64,000 bases of DNA from an uncultured cyanobacterium (GCA_937899645.1 CALCCD010000015.1:1-64000); one strand, 5' to 3'. Counted from the stretch's first letter, positions 43,215-51,849 are shown. Numbers and translations are program-made. Notes: generated from the sequence alone by a model not told the origin.

Positions 43215-44933
43215 ATGCCTCAAGTTGACCCCCAATCCCTCATCGTCGGGCAGTACCGACAGATACGCGCCGCCGCGCTGGAGCTTGAGGGCGAAGCCGT
43301 TCGCGCCGAGTTCCAGCGCGGAATCCGGCAGGCGATCGCCGACAATAAGCGCGACTACGACCTCGACGCCGACTGGCAGCTCCGCCAGTTCACCCGCTTG
43401 CACGAACACGCCAGCGGCGGCGCTGCCGTCGTTTCTCCTGGTGCTGCTGGCCAAATCCTGGCCCAGGCGATCGCCGTTGCAGAGCTGCCCACGCCCCAGG
43501 CGATCGCGATCGCCGAAGCGCCCAGCCTGTACCGAGCCAAAATCGACCCCGGATCGACCGTCTCGGCCCGTGACGCCTGGAAGTCCAGCGCCGTCTACGC
43601 CGTGGCCTGCAACTTCGCGAAGCGCCTGGATCGGGTCTCCGCCAAGCACGCCCCGCTCGTCAGCGTCCACGACGACGGCGACCTGCTCATCGACTTCGTG
43701 AAGCGCCAGGAGGCGCGATCGTCTGCGCCTTTCGCCCAGTTCATTACGCCGTCATGGATAGCCCAGAACCGGGGCCGGTTCCTGTTCGTCCCCGGTGTTG
43801 CGCCCGACGGCGCGCTCGTGACGATCGACCGCCGCGAACCGGGCTACCAGTCCACCCTGCGCGGCGGCATGTCTGGCTCGGGCAAGTCGATGCTCGAGTA
43901 CTGCGACATTCACCTCCAGTCACTGCTGCTCTCACCGGATGAGTTGCACCTCTGGCTGTCCGACCCCCACTCCGGGCTGAGTCCGTACGAGGGGCTACCA
44001 CACCTGCACGGTCGGGCGATCGTCACCGACGCGATCGGCGCGTTTAACAACGCCGTCGAACTAGTCGCCAAGATGGAAGATCGAAAAGACGTTTTACGCG
44101 CCGAGGGCGTCGATAACATTGACGACTTATCGACGCCATTTCCCTACTGTCTCGGGAAATTTGACGAGTTCAGTGGCACGTGCGACGACCTCGATTTAGA
44201 GCTGGAGGCTATCTCCGATCTTTACCCAGAATATTTCCGCTGGCAAACCACTAAAGACGGAGAGAAAAAACTCGCAAACAACAATCCAAAACCCTCGACG
44301 GTCTTTGTTAAGCTGCTCAGCAAGCTGGCTAAACAAGGCCGAAAGTATGGCGTCCACATCGACATTATCGAGCAGAATCCAAAGGCCGACATCCTGCCCA
44401 CGAACGTTAAAAGCGAGCTGGTCAGCATGGCGCTACGGCTCAAAACCAACGCTTCGAGCAGAGTGATTCTTGACACTCCCGGCGCTGAGAAACTGCTCGG
44501 GAAGGGCGACGGCATCGTGGTTATCGACGGCGAATCGGTTCGCGTTCAGAGCTTGCTAATCGACCCCGACTACGATCGCAAGCTACGCGGGGAATGTCGC
44601 GGGAATTTAGCCGGGAAAGCCTGGGGAATCGCCGGGAATCGCGAGGCATCATCCGACCCGTGGGGAAACGCGGGAAATGTTACGGGGCAAGCTTTCCCCG
44701 CGACGCCAGGAGATTTCCCACTCCTGAAGGACTGGCTTAAAAACCCTCAAAATGGCGGCATCGACAAGCTGGCCACCTGGCTACGTCAGGAGGCCGGTCG
44801 CTCCGGGCGTTCCGAAGCGACGAAAGAGTTGATATTCGTTCTCACGGGAACCCGCAGCAATCGCCACTACCCAGAGGCTGCTGCCATCGTGAGACACCTA
44901 TTCGGAGAAGGAGGTGAGAGTAGCGCCGCCTAG
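43215..44933 (+). CDS. FtsK/SpoIIIE-type DNA translocase motor
   Basis: The 572-aa soluble protein has the FtsK motor. Walker A RGGMSGSGKSM is at about residues 215-225, Walker B-like LGKFDEFSG is near 315, and the family signature SSRVILDTPGAEKLLGKGDGIVV follows near 415-435. The last 80 residues (WLKNPQNGGIDKLATWLRQEAGRSGRSEATKELIF) could be a winged-helix DNA-binding end. Such motors pump dsDNA in cell division, in actinomycete AICE conjugation, or in packaging by non-tailed viruses. The membrane part is encoded by the gene before. Confidence 0.88.
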   Translation: MPQVDPQSLIVGQYRQIRAAALELEGEAVRAEFQRGIRQAIADNKRDYDLDADWQLRQFTRLHEHASGGAAVVSPGAAGQILAQAIAVAELPTPQAIAIAEAPSLYRAKIDPGSTVSARDAWKSSAVYAVACNFAKRLDRVSAKHAPLVSVHDDGDLLIDFVKRQEARSSAPFAQFITPSWIAQNRGRFLFVPGVAPDGALVTIDRREPGYQSTLRGGMSGSGKSMLEYCDIHLQSLLLSPDELHLWLSDPHSGLSPYEGLPHLHGRAIVTDAIGAFNNAVELVAKMEDRKDVLRAEGVDNIDDLSTPFPYCLGKFDEFSGTCDDLDLELEAISDLYPEYFRWQTTKDGEKKLANNNPKPSTVFVKLLSKLAKQGRKYGVHIDIIEQNPKADILPTNVKSELVSMALRLKTNASSRVILDTPGAEKLLGKGDGIVVIDGESVRVQSLLIDPDYDRKLRGECRGNLAGKAWGIAGNREASSDPWGNAGNVTGQAFPATPGDFPLLKDWLKNPQNGGIDKLATWLRQEAGRSGRSEATKELIFVLTGTRSNRHYPEAAAIVRHLFGEGGESSAA

Positions 44934-45142
44934 GACGACACAACGGATCTAGTCAGTGCATTGAGGGGGCGATCGCGCGCTCGTACCCGGTCTCGATATG
45001 CACTGCTAATAATCTCAATGACGGGGCTGTGGTTCGCTGGCTAGAGCGTCCCGACCGTCAAAGTCTATTCGGGAAATACCAGGACAGGGTTCGCGCCAAA
45101 ATCGACGCGTCCATCCCGAACACCTCTGAATTCAATATACAC

Positions 45143-45195
45143 AAAAAAGCGCAACTGAGCAGAAAGTGCTAGACTTTCCTCAGTTGCGCTTTTTT
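45143..45195 (+). promoter_or_regulatory. Long perfect hairpin before the ParB-like gene
   Basis: AAAAAAGCGCAACTGAG (45143-45159) is an exact inverted match to CTCAGTTGCGCTTTTTT (45179-45195). An inner GAAAGT/ACTTTC pair extends it. The T-run allows bidirectional termination. The Shine-Dalgarno AGGAGG starts one base later, so it may also act as an attenuator or translational switch. The rest of the gap 44934-45209 holds no gene. Confidence 0.75.
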
Positions 45196-45209
45196 AGGAG
45201 GAGAAGCAA

Positions 45210-46301
45210 GTGAGTAAAAACAGTCAAGGTCAGCGTCAAAGACTAAGGCGGCGGCAACTGAGGGAGTCGTCACAATATTGGTCGCTGGCGATGTTACGGG
45301 CCGAGGCGATCGAGATCGACCCTCAGCGGTTCCAGTTCAAAATCAAGGCGTCGTCCCAGGGCGCTACGGGGTCGCTGGCGGGCGTCAGCTCCTGGAGTCA
45401 GTCTGCTGAGGGTGTTCTCGATGTTTGGCTCGATCCGGTCAACCTAAAAACTTATGTAGTGAATGGCCACAACCGGCTGGGTCTGGCAAAACGACTGGGT
45501 GTGACCCACCTGCCCTGCAAGTATCTGCGCTCGGAGACTTGGCAGGACGCTCGACGTGATGGTGCGGTGGCCAATCTGGCCAGTGGTAGCGGTTCGGAGC
45601 TGGACGCGGCGCGGTTCTTCCGTGACGACGGCGCGACGGCGGCAGAGTTGCAGTGCCTGGGGCTTTCGCCGCGATCGAAGGTAGTTCGCGACGGCCTGAA
45701 GATATCTCGCCTGCCGAGCGCGACCTTCTCGCTGGCCCTCTCTGGCGTACTGTCACCCGACCATGCCGCTGTGCTGGGCGATTCCGGCCTAAACGAGTCC
45801 CAGCAGATCGGGCTACTCAAGGCTCTAGGAGATGTCGCCCACATGTCGAGACTCGAATTCACCGAGGCGATCGCCGCTTCTCGAGTCGCCGCATTCGAGT
45901 CGTCCACAGAACTAACCCTGTTTGGCTCTGAGACCTTCTCTCGCTGTCTCATCGCAGAGACGGCGAAGGTGCAGTCCTGGGTCGTCTCCCGGCTCTCGCG
46001 AGACCGCCACGCGCTGCGATCGGCAGTCTCCAATCGCGACACCCTGGAGGCCGAAGGGTCGAGCATTGAGTCAAGCCAAGCCGATCTCGCTGCGGGCAAT
46101 ATCGCCGCCATCCTGGAGCAGTTTCACCGCCTCAAGTCAGCACCTGGGCCGATCTCGACTGCGATCGCCAAGGCCGCGCGCAGCTTGGCTTTGGGGCAGC
46201 CCTTACCAGATGCTGCACAGACTGTGATCGACCGACTACTAGGCGAAGCGCGAGTCGCGCTCGCCTCGCCAAAGCCCAGCTTATTTGAACAGAGAAATTA
46301 A
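45210..46301 (+). CDS. ParB/Srx-like N-terminal domain protein
   Basis: The 363-aa protein starts with GTG after AGGAGGAGAAGC. Residues 65-115 have the ParB-like nuclease core VLDVWLDPVNLKTYVVNGHNRLGLAKRLGVTHLPCKYL, where NGHNRLGLAK equals the GxxR-type box. A putative HTH follows (LSPRSKVVRDGLKISRLPSATFSLAL). The C-terminal half is helical. ParB-like proteins segregate or protect DNA. No ParA is nearby, so partition is unproven and a sensor or nuclease role remains open. Confidence 0.75.
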   Translation: MSKNSQGQRQRLRRRQLRESSQYWSLAMLRAEAIEIDPQRFQFKIKASSQGATGSLAGVSSWSQSAEGVLDVWLDPVNLKTYVVNGHNRLGLAKRLGVTHLPCKYLRSETWQDARRDGAVANLASGSGSELDAARFFRDDGATAAELQCLGLSPRSKVVRDGLKISRLPSATFSLALSGVLSPDHAAVLGDSGLNESQQIGLLKALGDVAHMSRLEFTEAIAASRVAAFESSTELTLFGSETFSRCLIAETAKVQSWVVSRLSRDRHALRSAVSNRDTLEAEGSSIESSQADLAAGNIAAILEQFHRLKSAPGPISTAIAKAARSLALGQPLPDAAQTVIDRLLGEARVALASPKPSLFEQRN

Positions 46302-46314
46302 GAGGATTTTTGTT

Positions 46315-46890
46315 GTGGACGAGAAAGCTTCTGACGTGCTCGAAGGGCAGTTTATTGAGGCTCATAGCCTGGGATGGGACGAGGGGAATTTAGATGCGGA
46401 AGAATTTAATTTCTACGCGTACGGGAGCCGTGTCGATAGATTCCTGGAGTCGAATAAAGAAGAGTACGGGTGGGACACCTGCGACCAAAAGGCGGTGTTC
46501 GACGAGTTTCTAGAGGGGCAGCTTAACGAAGATTTTAAACAAAAGAAAAACCGGTCTCACTCGAACTATCGACACGGAAAAACTGTGTCAATTCGAGTCC
46601 CCGCCAGCTTTGCTCGCGACCTAACGGCTATTGCAGTAGCCCTTGATCGCAGCAGCGGCCCTGAGTCTCAATTAATGGCCTTAACCAGACGAGTAAAAGC
46701 GAAGTTTTGGCAGGTCGTACCCGTTGATGGCGGCGAGTTTTCCCACAGCGTTCACGTGAAAGCGCGGGAGCCAAAAGGAAAAATTTACGTTCACGAACGC
46801 GACGCAGACACTGCCCGAGAGAAGCTGTCGAGATATGGCGAGTTTAAGATAGTAGAGTGTGATCGGTGGGGTCGGGCAACCACCGGATAA
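46315..46890 (+). CDS. Unrecognised 191-aa element protein
   Basis: GTG 46315 follows AAGAGG at a good distance and begins after the ParB-like stop. The protein is charged. A segment near 85-135 (KTVSIRVPASFARDLTAIAVALDRSSGPESQLMALTRRV) resembles a short helical DNA- or protein-binding unit. Codon use is more AT-rich than in the FtsK gene. No family is recognised. Confidence 0.65.
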   Translation: MDEKASDVLEGQFIEAHSLGWDEGNLDAEEFNFYAYGSRVDRFLESNKEEYGWDTCDQKAVFDEFLEGQLNEDFKQKKNRSHSNYRHGKTVSIRVPASFARDLTAIAVALDRSSGPESQLMALTRRVKAKFWQVVPVDGGEFSHSVHVKAREPKGKIYVHERDADTAREKLSRYGEFKIVECDRWGRATTG

Positions 46891-47311
46891 CTTAACCTCG
46901 CCGCAGGGCGACCTCCGTGTGATTTCACCTCACGGCGGATTCTTGTTAACAGAAGCATTGCTCGACCGCTTTTCCGAGCGCGAACTACGAGCGATCTGCT
47001 TCTTTGCACAAATACCGCTAAAGCGCTTCCGCTCGAAGCAGTCGCTCGTTAGATATCTCGCCTCCAATCTCTGGGTGACGTGGAACTTGCCGGAGAGAGA
47101 AAAGCAAATTACAGACTCAATCTTTCGTACTGAAGGCGATAGGAGTCAAAGCCAAACCACGCGCAATATACGTCCTCATGCACACGGACAGAATGTCCCA
47201 TCATCTTCGCCGCAAATAGACTCGACGCGCCCGCTTCGTGAAGTTTTCGGGCATAGCAATGGCGCAGGTCGTACGCCCGAAATGAAAGACCGTAGCGACG
47301 GCGCTGGGTAG
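46859..47311 (+). CDS. Possible SAP-like small protein overlapping the integrase 3' end
   Basis: A GTG-started frame encodes LLTEALLDRFSERELRAICFFAQIPLKRFRSKQSLVRYLASNL, a helix-loop-helix pattern like the SAP DNA-binding motif. It overlaps the previous gene by 32 bp. The last 203 bp run antisense to the integrase and look low-quality, so the true protein may be shorter or decayed. The N-terminal part is the reason to keep it. Confidence 0.45.
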   Translation: MIGGVGQPPDNLTSPQGDLRVISPHGGFLLTEALLDRFSERELRAICFFAQIPLKRFRSKQSLVRYLASNLWVTWNLPEREKQITDSIFRTEGDRSQSQTTRNIRPHAHGQNVPSSSPQIDSTRPLREVFGHSNGAGRTPEMKDRSDGAG

Positions 47312-48185
47312 AGACTCGGTGGCCCAGGTCGGCGTGAGTCCTGCCCGAGACGGGCGGCAGCAGGATCTCGCGATGGGCCTCCCAGCGCTCGAACAGATCG
47401 CGATCGCAGGGCAGCACTTTTCGCGGCCCCGTCTTGCCTGCCGTCACCACCAGGGCGTCGCCATCGAAGCCGCCAAGCAGTAAAGCCTCGTGGCCCCGAA
47501 GCCCGAACAACAACAGGCGTTGGAACACTTGCCGCCAGAGCCCGTTCGGGATGGCTTCGATCTCCGCGATCGCCTCTTCCCACGTTGGGAGCTTGCGCGG
47601 ATCGACGCTTTTCGCGCTGTACGTGCCGCGAAGCCCGGAGAAATCAGCCTCCAGCCCGGCGAAGCGGGCCAGTAGCTCGAACCACAGGCACAGGCGCTGG
47701 CGAGTGCGGCTACCGGGGTCTGTCGCCTTTATCGCTTTTGTCATCGCTGCCACCGTCAGCGCCCGACTTTTGTCCAGATGCCGGAATGCCGCTCGGGGCT
47801 CAGTCCGATAGGTCGTTTCCGTTTGCGGCGTCCGGGCGCGCCGCTGGAAGTAGTCGCGCTCGAACAACTCGAACCAATCGCCAGCCGTTCGGGCGCGATC
47901 GCGATCGGCCTGGCGTCGCCACTCCTTTAGTCGAAACTCTCCGCGCCCCACGAGGTCGCGAATACGGTGAGCCGTGCCCTCGGCCTCTCGAATCCCCCAA
48001 GCGTGAGCCAAAATTCCCAGGCTGATGTAGCGACGAGAGAGCTTGCCAGCTTTGTCGGGCAGCTTGCCGCGCAGGCGAAGGCGATCGCCTGCCAGCTCGA
48101 TCGCCAGTCCCACCCGAGCGGCCTTGAGACGATCGTTTGCCTCCGAAATTTTCGCCGAGACACTCGCTTTTTTCTTTGCAGACAT
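47109..48185 (-). CDS. Tyrosine recombinase / integrase
   Basis: The 358-aa protein has the catalytic set of phage-type integrases. Arg I is in LLFGLRGHEALLL (about residue 228). The H-x-x-R-like box is in YDLRHCYARKL near 315, GHS follows, and the nucleophile Tyr lies in HEDVY near 340. The N-terminal half is helical with a core-binding domain (WFELFERDYFQRRARTPQTETTYRTEPRAAFRHL). It lies 107 bp from attR and tRNA-Phe, so it drives site-specific integration there. Its start codon lies within the arm-type repeat block. Confidence 0.95.
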   Translation of the reverse strand: MSAKKKASVSAKISEANDRLKAARVGLAIELAGDRLRLRGKLPDKAGKLSRRYISLGILAHAWGIREAEGTAHRIRDLVGRGEFRLKEWRRQADRDRARTAGDWFELFERDYFQRRARTPQTETTYRTEPRAAFRHLDKSRALTVAAMTKAIKATDPGSRTRQRLCLWFELLARFAGLEADFSGLRGTYSAKSVDPRKLPTWEEAIAEIEAIPNGLWRQVFQRLLLFGLRGHEALLLGGFDGDALVVTAGKTGPRKVLPCDRDLFERWEAHREILLPPVSGRTHADLGHRVSTQRRRYGLSFRAYDLRHCYARKLHEAGASSLFAAKMMGHSVRVHEDVYCAWFGFDSYRLQYERLSL

Positions 48186-48205
48186 TTTTGCAGACGTTTT
48201 TTGAG
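48175..48205. promoter_or_regulatory. Candidate integrase arm-type sites, right end
   Basis: TTTGCAGACATTTTTGCAGACGTTTTTTGAG holds two TTTGCAGAC units 13 bp apart. One unit also occurs near attL (25200-25225). The block overlaps the integrase start codon at 48183-48185, which would allow autoregulation. Confidence 0.5.
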
Positions 48206-48291
48206 CCGGTTTAATACGGTTCGATACGGCCTGCCTGCAAAAAAGTGCAAAACAAAACCGCCCACCGTTGATGAGTGAGCGGTTTTAAAAG

Positions 48292-48334
48292 ATGCCAGGA
48301 CCCGGACTTGAACCGGGGACACGAGGATTTTCAA
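48292..48334 (-). repeat. attR: 43-bp direct repeat within tRNA-Phe
   Basis: This block is identical to 25102-25144. It covers the anticodon loop to the 3' end of the intact tRNA, so integration leaves the tRNA functional. Confidence 0.95.
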
Positions 48335-48365
48335 TCCTCTGCTCTACCGACTGAGCTATCCCGGC
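48293..48365 (-). tRNA. trnF-GAA: tRNA-Phe (GAA)
   Basis: On the minus strand a 73-nt cloverleaf folds completely. The acceptor arm is GCCGGGA with TCCTGGC (one G-U), the D-arm GCTC/GAGC, the anticodon stem GAGGA/TCCTC around TTGAAAA, the T-arm CCCGG/CCGGG with TTCAAGT, and the discriminator A. CCA is not encoded. The 3' 42 nt are duplicated at 25103-25144. Confidence 0.97.
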
Positions 48366-48508
48366 GTTTTTTGACGCCTAGATAACTTATCCCAAGTCTC
48401 GGGCATTGGCAACCCCTGAATTTCAAGCTGCCGAGAACCATAGATTCTCTCGATCGAGTAGAGGTTCCACGACATCTGGCCGCGACGCGACAGCCCACTG
48501 CGTTCCGC

Positions 48509-48949
48509 CTAGATCGGGCGCAGGCGCACGAGATTGACGGTAAAGGGGCCTTCTCCGGCGGCACCGAAAGCGCGCACGCGGATCGTGTAGCGCCCCGACA
48601 TCGACACGCGAGTATAGAGCAAGGAATTGGTCGTGCCGTCGGGGCCGTCGTCGTTCTCCGCAACGGTCGCGCCGTTGGGGCCGATCAGTGTCAAAATCGT
48701 GTCGAAACTGTCGGAGAAGGCTTCGAGTTCGAGGCGATCGCCTTCATCGAGATCGACGACGTAATCGAATGCGTAGCCGCCCAGTCCGGTCGGGATGCCG
48801 TCCGCAGAGAGGACGCCGTTGATACTGCCGCCGCTCGGGACTTCTTCTGGCGCATACAGTTCTGCACGGGCTGCGCTGGCAAATCCGAGAGTGGCGATCG
48901 CGGCGGTGGCGGCGATCGTGCGGCTCAGTCGTCCGAGAAGGTTGTTCAT
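48509..48949 (-). CDS. Secreted PPC-like beta-domain protein
   Basis: The 146-aa protein has a signal peptide (RTIAATAAIATLGFASAARA, cleavage likely after ARA). It continues as one beta-sandwich like the bacterial pre-peptidase C-terminal domain: YAFDYVVDLDEGDRLELEAFSDSFDTILTLIGPNG, then NDDGPDGTTNSLLYTRVSMSGRYTIRVRAF. No protease is attached, so it is a stand-alone periplasmic or surface domain. Its ligand is unknown. Confidence 0.8.
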   Translation of the reverse strand: MNNLLGRLSRTIAATAAIATLGFASAARAELYAPEEVPSGGSINGVLSADGIPTGLGGYAFDYVVDLDEGDRLELEAFSDSFDTILTLIGPNGATVAENDDGPDGTTNSLLYTRVSMSGRYTIRVRAFGAAGEGPFTVNLVRLRPI

Positions 48950-49152
48950 GAAGGTCGCTGAATGAGTCTACGTAGCGCGGGAATTGCGAGACATATCGCC
49001 TCGGCGGCTCGATTTGCCGCCGGTTCCTCCCTCAAGATACCTACCTTTGTCGAAACCCGGTTTCCGGGGATGCCTACGATCGCGAACTGTTGCGTTTCTC
49101 GATACGTTTGCCGACATAGCCGATATGTTCACTGCCACTGGCCGGTCGCGTT

Positions 49153-51792
49153 ATGAGACGGCGGCGGCGGGCGATACGCATCGACGAGCGCGTTTGGCTG
49201 GCGGCGGCGTGGCTGGGGAGCGTGCTGGCCGATCGCGTCTGGTTGGCGCTCGATCGCCACGTGCCGGACTGGGACGAAGCGGACTACGTAACCGGCGCGC
49301 TCAACTACGGCAAGGCATTAGCCGATGCGGGCTGGCAGGATTGGTTTTCCGGCGAGTGGTGGACGGGGCTGTGGCTGCTGTCGTCGAAGATTCCACCGCT
49401 GATGTATTTGCTGGCGGGCAGCATTACGAACTGGATCGGGCGATCGGCGGATACGGCGCTGTGGGCAAACGCGATCGCGATGGCGGTGCTGGTGGCGGCG
49501 ACTTACGGCCTCGGGCGGCAGATTTCGGGCGATCGCGCGCGGTTCGGCATTGGGTTCTGGGCGGCGCTGCTGGTGCTGGTGCTGCCGGGGCTGCTGAGCG
49601 TACGGCGGATTTTCGTGCTGGACTATGCGGTCTGTGCAGCGGTGGCGGCGATTTGGTGGGCGCTGACGCGCTGGCGGGCGACACGGGGCGGCTGGCGCGA
49701 CCTCGATGGCTGGGTGTGGGCGATCGTGGTTGGCGCGATCGGGGCGTGTGGCCTGATGGTCAAGCAGACGGTGGTGCTGTTCGCTCTCGTGCCGGTGTTA
49801 TGGATTCTCGGCGAAGCGGTGTTCGTCAAAATCAACGGGCGACAGCGCTGGGCGCGTTTCGGGCAGGCGATCGCGGGGCTGTGGGTCTCGGACTGGATTT
49901 GGGGCGGCTGGTACGGGACGAACTGGCTGCTGATTTTGACCTCGGGTAAGCGGGCGACGGTAGACTCGGCGATCGCGGAGGGCGATCCGAGTTTGCTAAG
50001 TCTGCGCGCCTGGACGTATTACCTGGAGGGTTTGCCCAATCGCGCCTCGCCGCTGCTGCTGGGGCTGGCGATCGTCGGTGGCAGTATCGCGATCTACCGC
50101 GCGCGAAAGGCGGGATTCGCAGGCGATCGTCTTGGCAAGGCTACAGACTGGCGATGGTTCTGGGCGATCGCGGGCGGCGGCTACCTGCTCTGTTCGCTCA
50201 ACGTCAATAAAGACCCGCGCTACATTCTGCCCGAGGCGGCGATCCTGGCAATTGGGCTGGCGATCGGGCTGGCGTTCTGGCCGTGGCGGCTGCGGGCGAT
50301 CGCGATCGCGATCGTGGCGCTGTTTAGCATCGGGCAAAGCTGGCCGACCGAGTCGATGTCAGCTCCTCACCTGCGTGCCTACACCGGCCAACCCTACCCC
50401 CACGCCGAGATTGTCGCGAACCTGCGCAAAGCCGAGCCGTTCGCGCGCCAGACGATCGGCGTGTTGCCCTCGACGGCCACAGTCAACCAGCACAACATCA
50501 ATCTTCAGGGCGCGATCGCCGACTTCTCCGTTTACGGACGCCAAGTGGGCACGATCGAAGAATTCGCCGAAGCCGACATGCAGGCGCTGTCGTGGTTTCT
50601 GCTGAAGACCGGCGATCCCGGCTCGGTTCCCGACTCCTACGCGACGATCGCCCAGCGGGTGCGCCAGAGCGAGGATTTCGAGCGATTCAACCTCTGGTGG
50701 CTGCCGGACAACGAGGCGATCGAAGTGTACCGCCAGCGATCGCGCGACGTGACGATTTCTGCCGAGCCGAACCCGCAGGCAGACCCGGCCCTCTGCTCGA
50801 TGCCCGACCCGAACGAAAGCTGCGCGTCCGATTCCCTAAACGTGACGGTGGAAGTCGGCGATCGCGCCGCGCCGGGGGACATCGTTGCCGTGCAGTTTCG
50901 CTGGTCGGGAGCCTGGGACGTGCTGCGCGATCGCGTCGTGCTTCTGGGCTGGTACGCCGAGGGTAGCGATCGACCGGCGTGGATTTTCGATCGCGCCGTC
51001 GCCGCCGGAAACCTGGCCGAAATTCCACTCGCCGACGACGATCCCGAATCCTGCCGATCGCGGCCTGAAGCTTGTTTGTTCGCGATCGACGAGCGCGCTG
51101 CCATGCAGATCCCCGCCGATCTTGCCGCCGGAGCCTACCAACTGCGCGCCCAGCTCCTCGATCCCGAGGCCGGAACCGCTGTAGAAATCCCCAACCTTTC
51201 AGATACCACCGCGACAATTACCGTCGATCCCGATCGCCCGATTGCTACGATTGCCCGCCCCGCCCTCGACCTCAGCCAGCAGTTACGCCAGCTCGCCTCG
51301 CTGATGCCCGACGGCCTCGATCGTCTCGATCGCGTTTTCCTTGAAATCGGGCGCATCAACCAATACGACCCCACCCAGGACTACCTCGATCGCGCGATCG
51401 CCGCCCTCGAATATCGCCTCCAGGACGATCCCCGCTGCGACTGGGCCTACACCGTTGCCTTAGCCCAGCTCTTGAACAAGCGCATCGGCCCCGCGATCGC
51501 CGCCTTCGAGCGTATCACCCAGCTCGAGCCCGATAACCCCTACGGTTGGGCGTATCTGGCGATCGTCGAGACGATCGGCATCCGTCCCTACGCCGCTTAT
51601 GACGCCATCGATCGCGCGATCGTCCTCGCGCCGGAAATCCGCGAATTTCGCACTTTGCGCGGAATTCTCGCTCTGACGCGCGCCAATCTCCTGCAAGCGC
51701 GCCGCGACCTGGCCGCAGCGTCCCAACAGACCCTCTCCACCCCACCACCCGAACCGACCGACCGCACCAGCCCGGGTGAGCCAAAACGCTAA
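49153..51792 (+). CDS. GT39/ArnT-like membrane glycosyltransferase with C-terminal TPRs
   Basis: The 879-aa protein has about ten membrane segments in residues 10-410. The first loop carries DWDEADY, the acidic motif used by polyprenyl-phosphate sugar transferases of the ArnT/PMT class. A soluble beta-rich domain follows at about 480-700. The C-terminal 130 residues contain TPR-like units (GPAIAAFERITQLEPDNPYGWAYLAIV, YDAIDRAIVLAPEIREFRTLRGI). It probably adds a sugar at the outer face of the membrane; the acceptor is unknown. Confidence 0.82.
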   Translation: MRRRRRAIRIDERVWLAAAWLGSVLADRVWLALDRHVPDWDEADYVTGALNYGKALADAGWQDWFSGEWWTGLWLLSSKIPPLMYLLAGSITNWIGRSADTALWANAIAMAVLVAATYGLGRQISGDRARFGIGFWAALLVLVLPGLLSVRRIFVLDYAVCAAVAAIWWALTRWRATRGGWRDLDGWVWAIVVGAIGACGLMVKQTVVLFALVPVLWILGEAVFVKINGRQRWARFGQAIAGLWVSDWIWGGWYGTNWLLILTSGKRATVDSAIAEGDPSLLSLRAWTYYLEGLPNRASPLLLGLAIVGGSIAIYRARKAGFAGDRLGKATDWRWFWAIAGGGYLLCSLNVNKDPRYILPEAAILAIGLAIGLAFWPWRLRAIAIAIVALFSIGQSWPTESMSAPHLRAYTGQPYPHAEIVANLRKAEPFARQTIGVLPSTATVNQHNINLQGAIADFSVYGRQVGTIEEFAEADMQALSWFLLKTGDPGSVPDSYATIAQRVRQSEDFERFNLWWLPDNEAIEVYRQRSRDVTISAEPNPQADPALCSMPDPNESCASDSLNVTVEVGDRAAPGDIVAVQFRWSGAWDVLRDRVVLLGWYAEGSDRPAWIFDRAVAAGNLAEIPLADDDPESCRSRPEACLFAIDERAAMQIPADLAAGAYQLRAQLLDPEAGTAVEIPNLSDTTATITVDPDRPIATIARPALDLSQQLRQLASLMPDGLDRLDRVFLEIGRINQYDPTQDYLDRAIAALEYRLQDDPRCDWAYTVALAQLLNKRIGPAIAAFERITQLEPDNPYGWAYLAIVETIGIRPYAAYDAIDRAIVLAPEIREFRTLRGILALTRANLLQARRDLAAASQQTLSTPPPEPTDRTSPGEPKR

Positions 51793-51849
51793 AATCTGCA
51801 CAGAGTGCCCGCCCCGGCCTCGCGACGGCTTCAGGAGCAACCAGCAGCG

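Larger units (their letters stand above)
25102..48334. mobile_element. 23.2-kb integrative element in tRNA-Phe(GAA)
   Basis: Identical 43-bp direct repeats bound it. The right copy is the 3' part of an intact tRNA-Phe and the left copy is a bare tRNA fragment. A tyrosine integrase lies 107 bp inside the right end. Inside are a repressor, excisionase-like protein, primase-helicase, FtsK-type motor, ParB-like protein and many unrecognised genes, in blocks of opposite direction as in temperate elements. I see no terminase, portal, HK97 capsid or tail gene. It is an AICE-like conjugative element or a non-tailed integrative virus. Confidence 0.92.
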
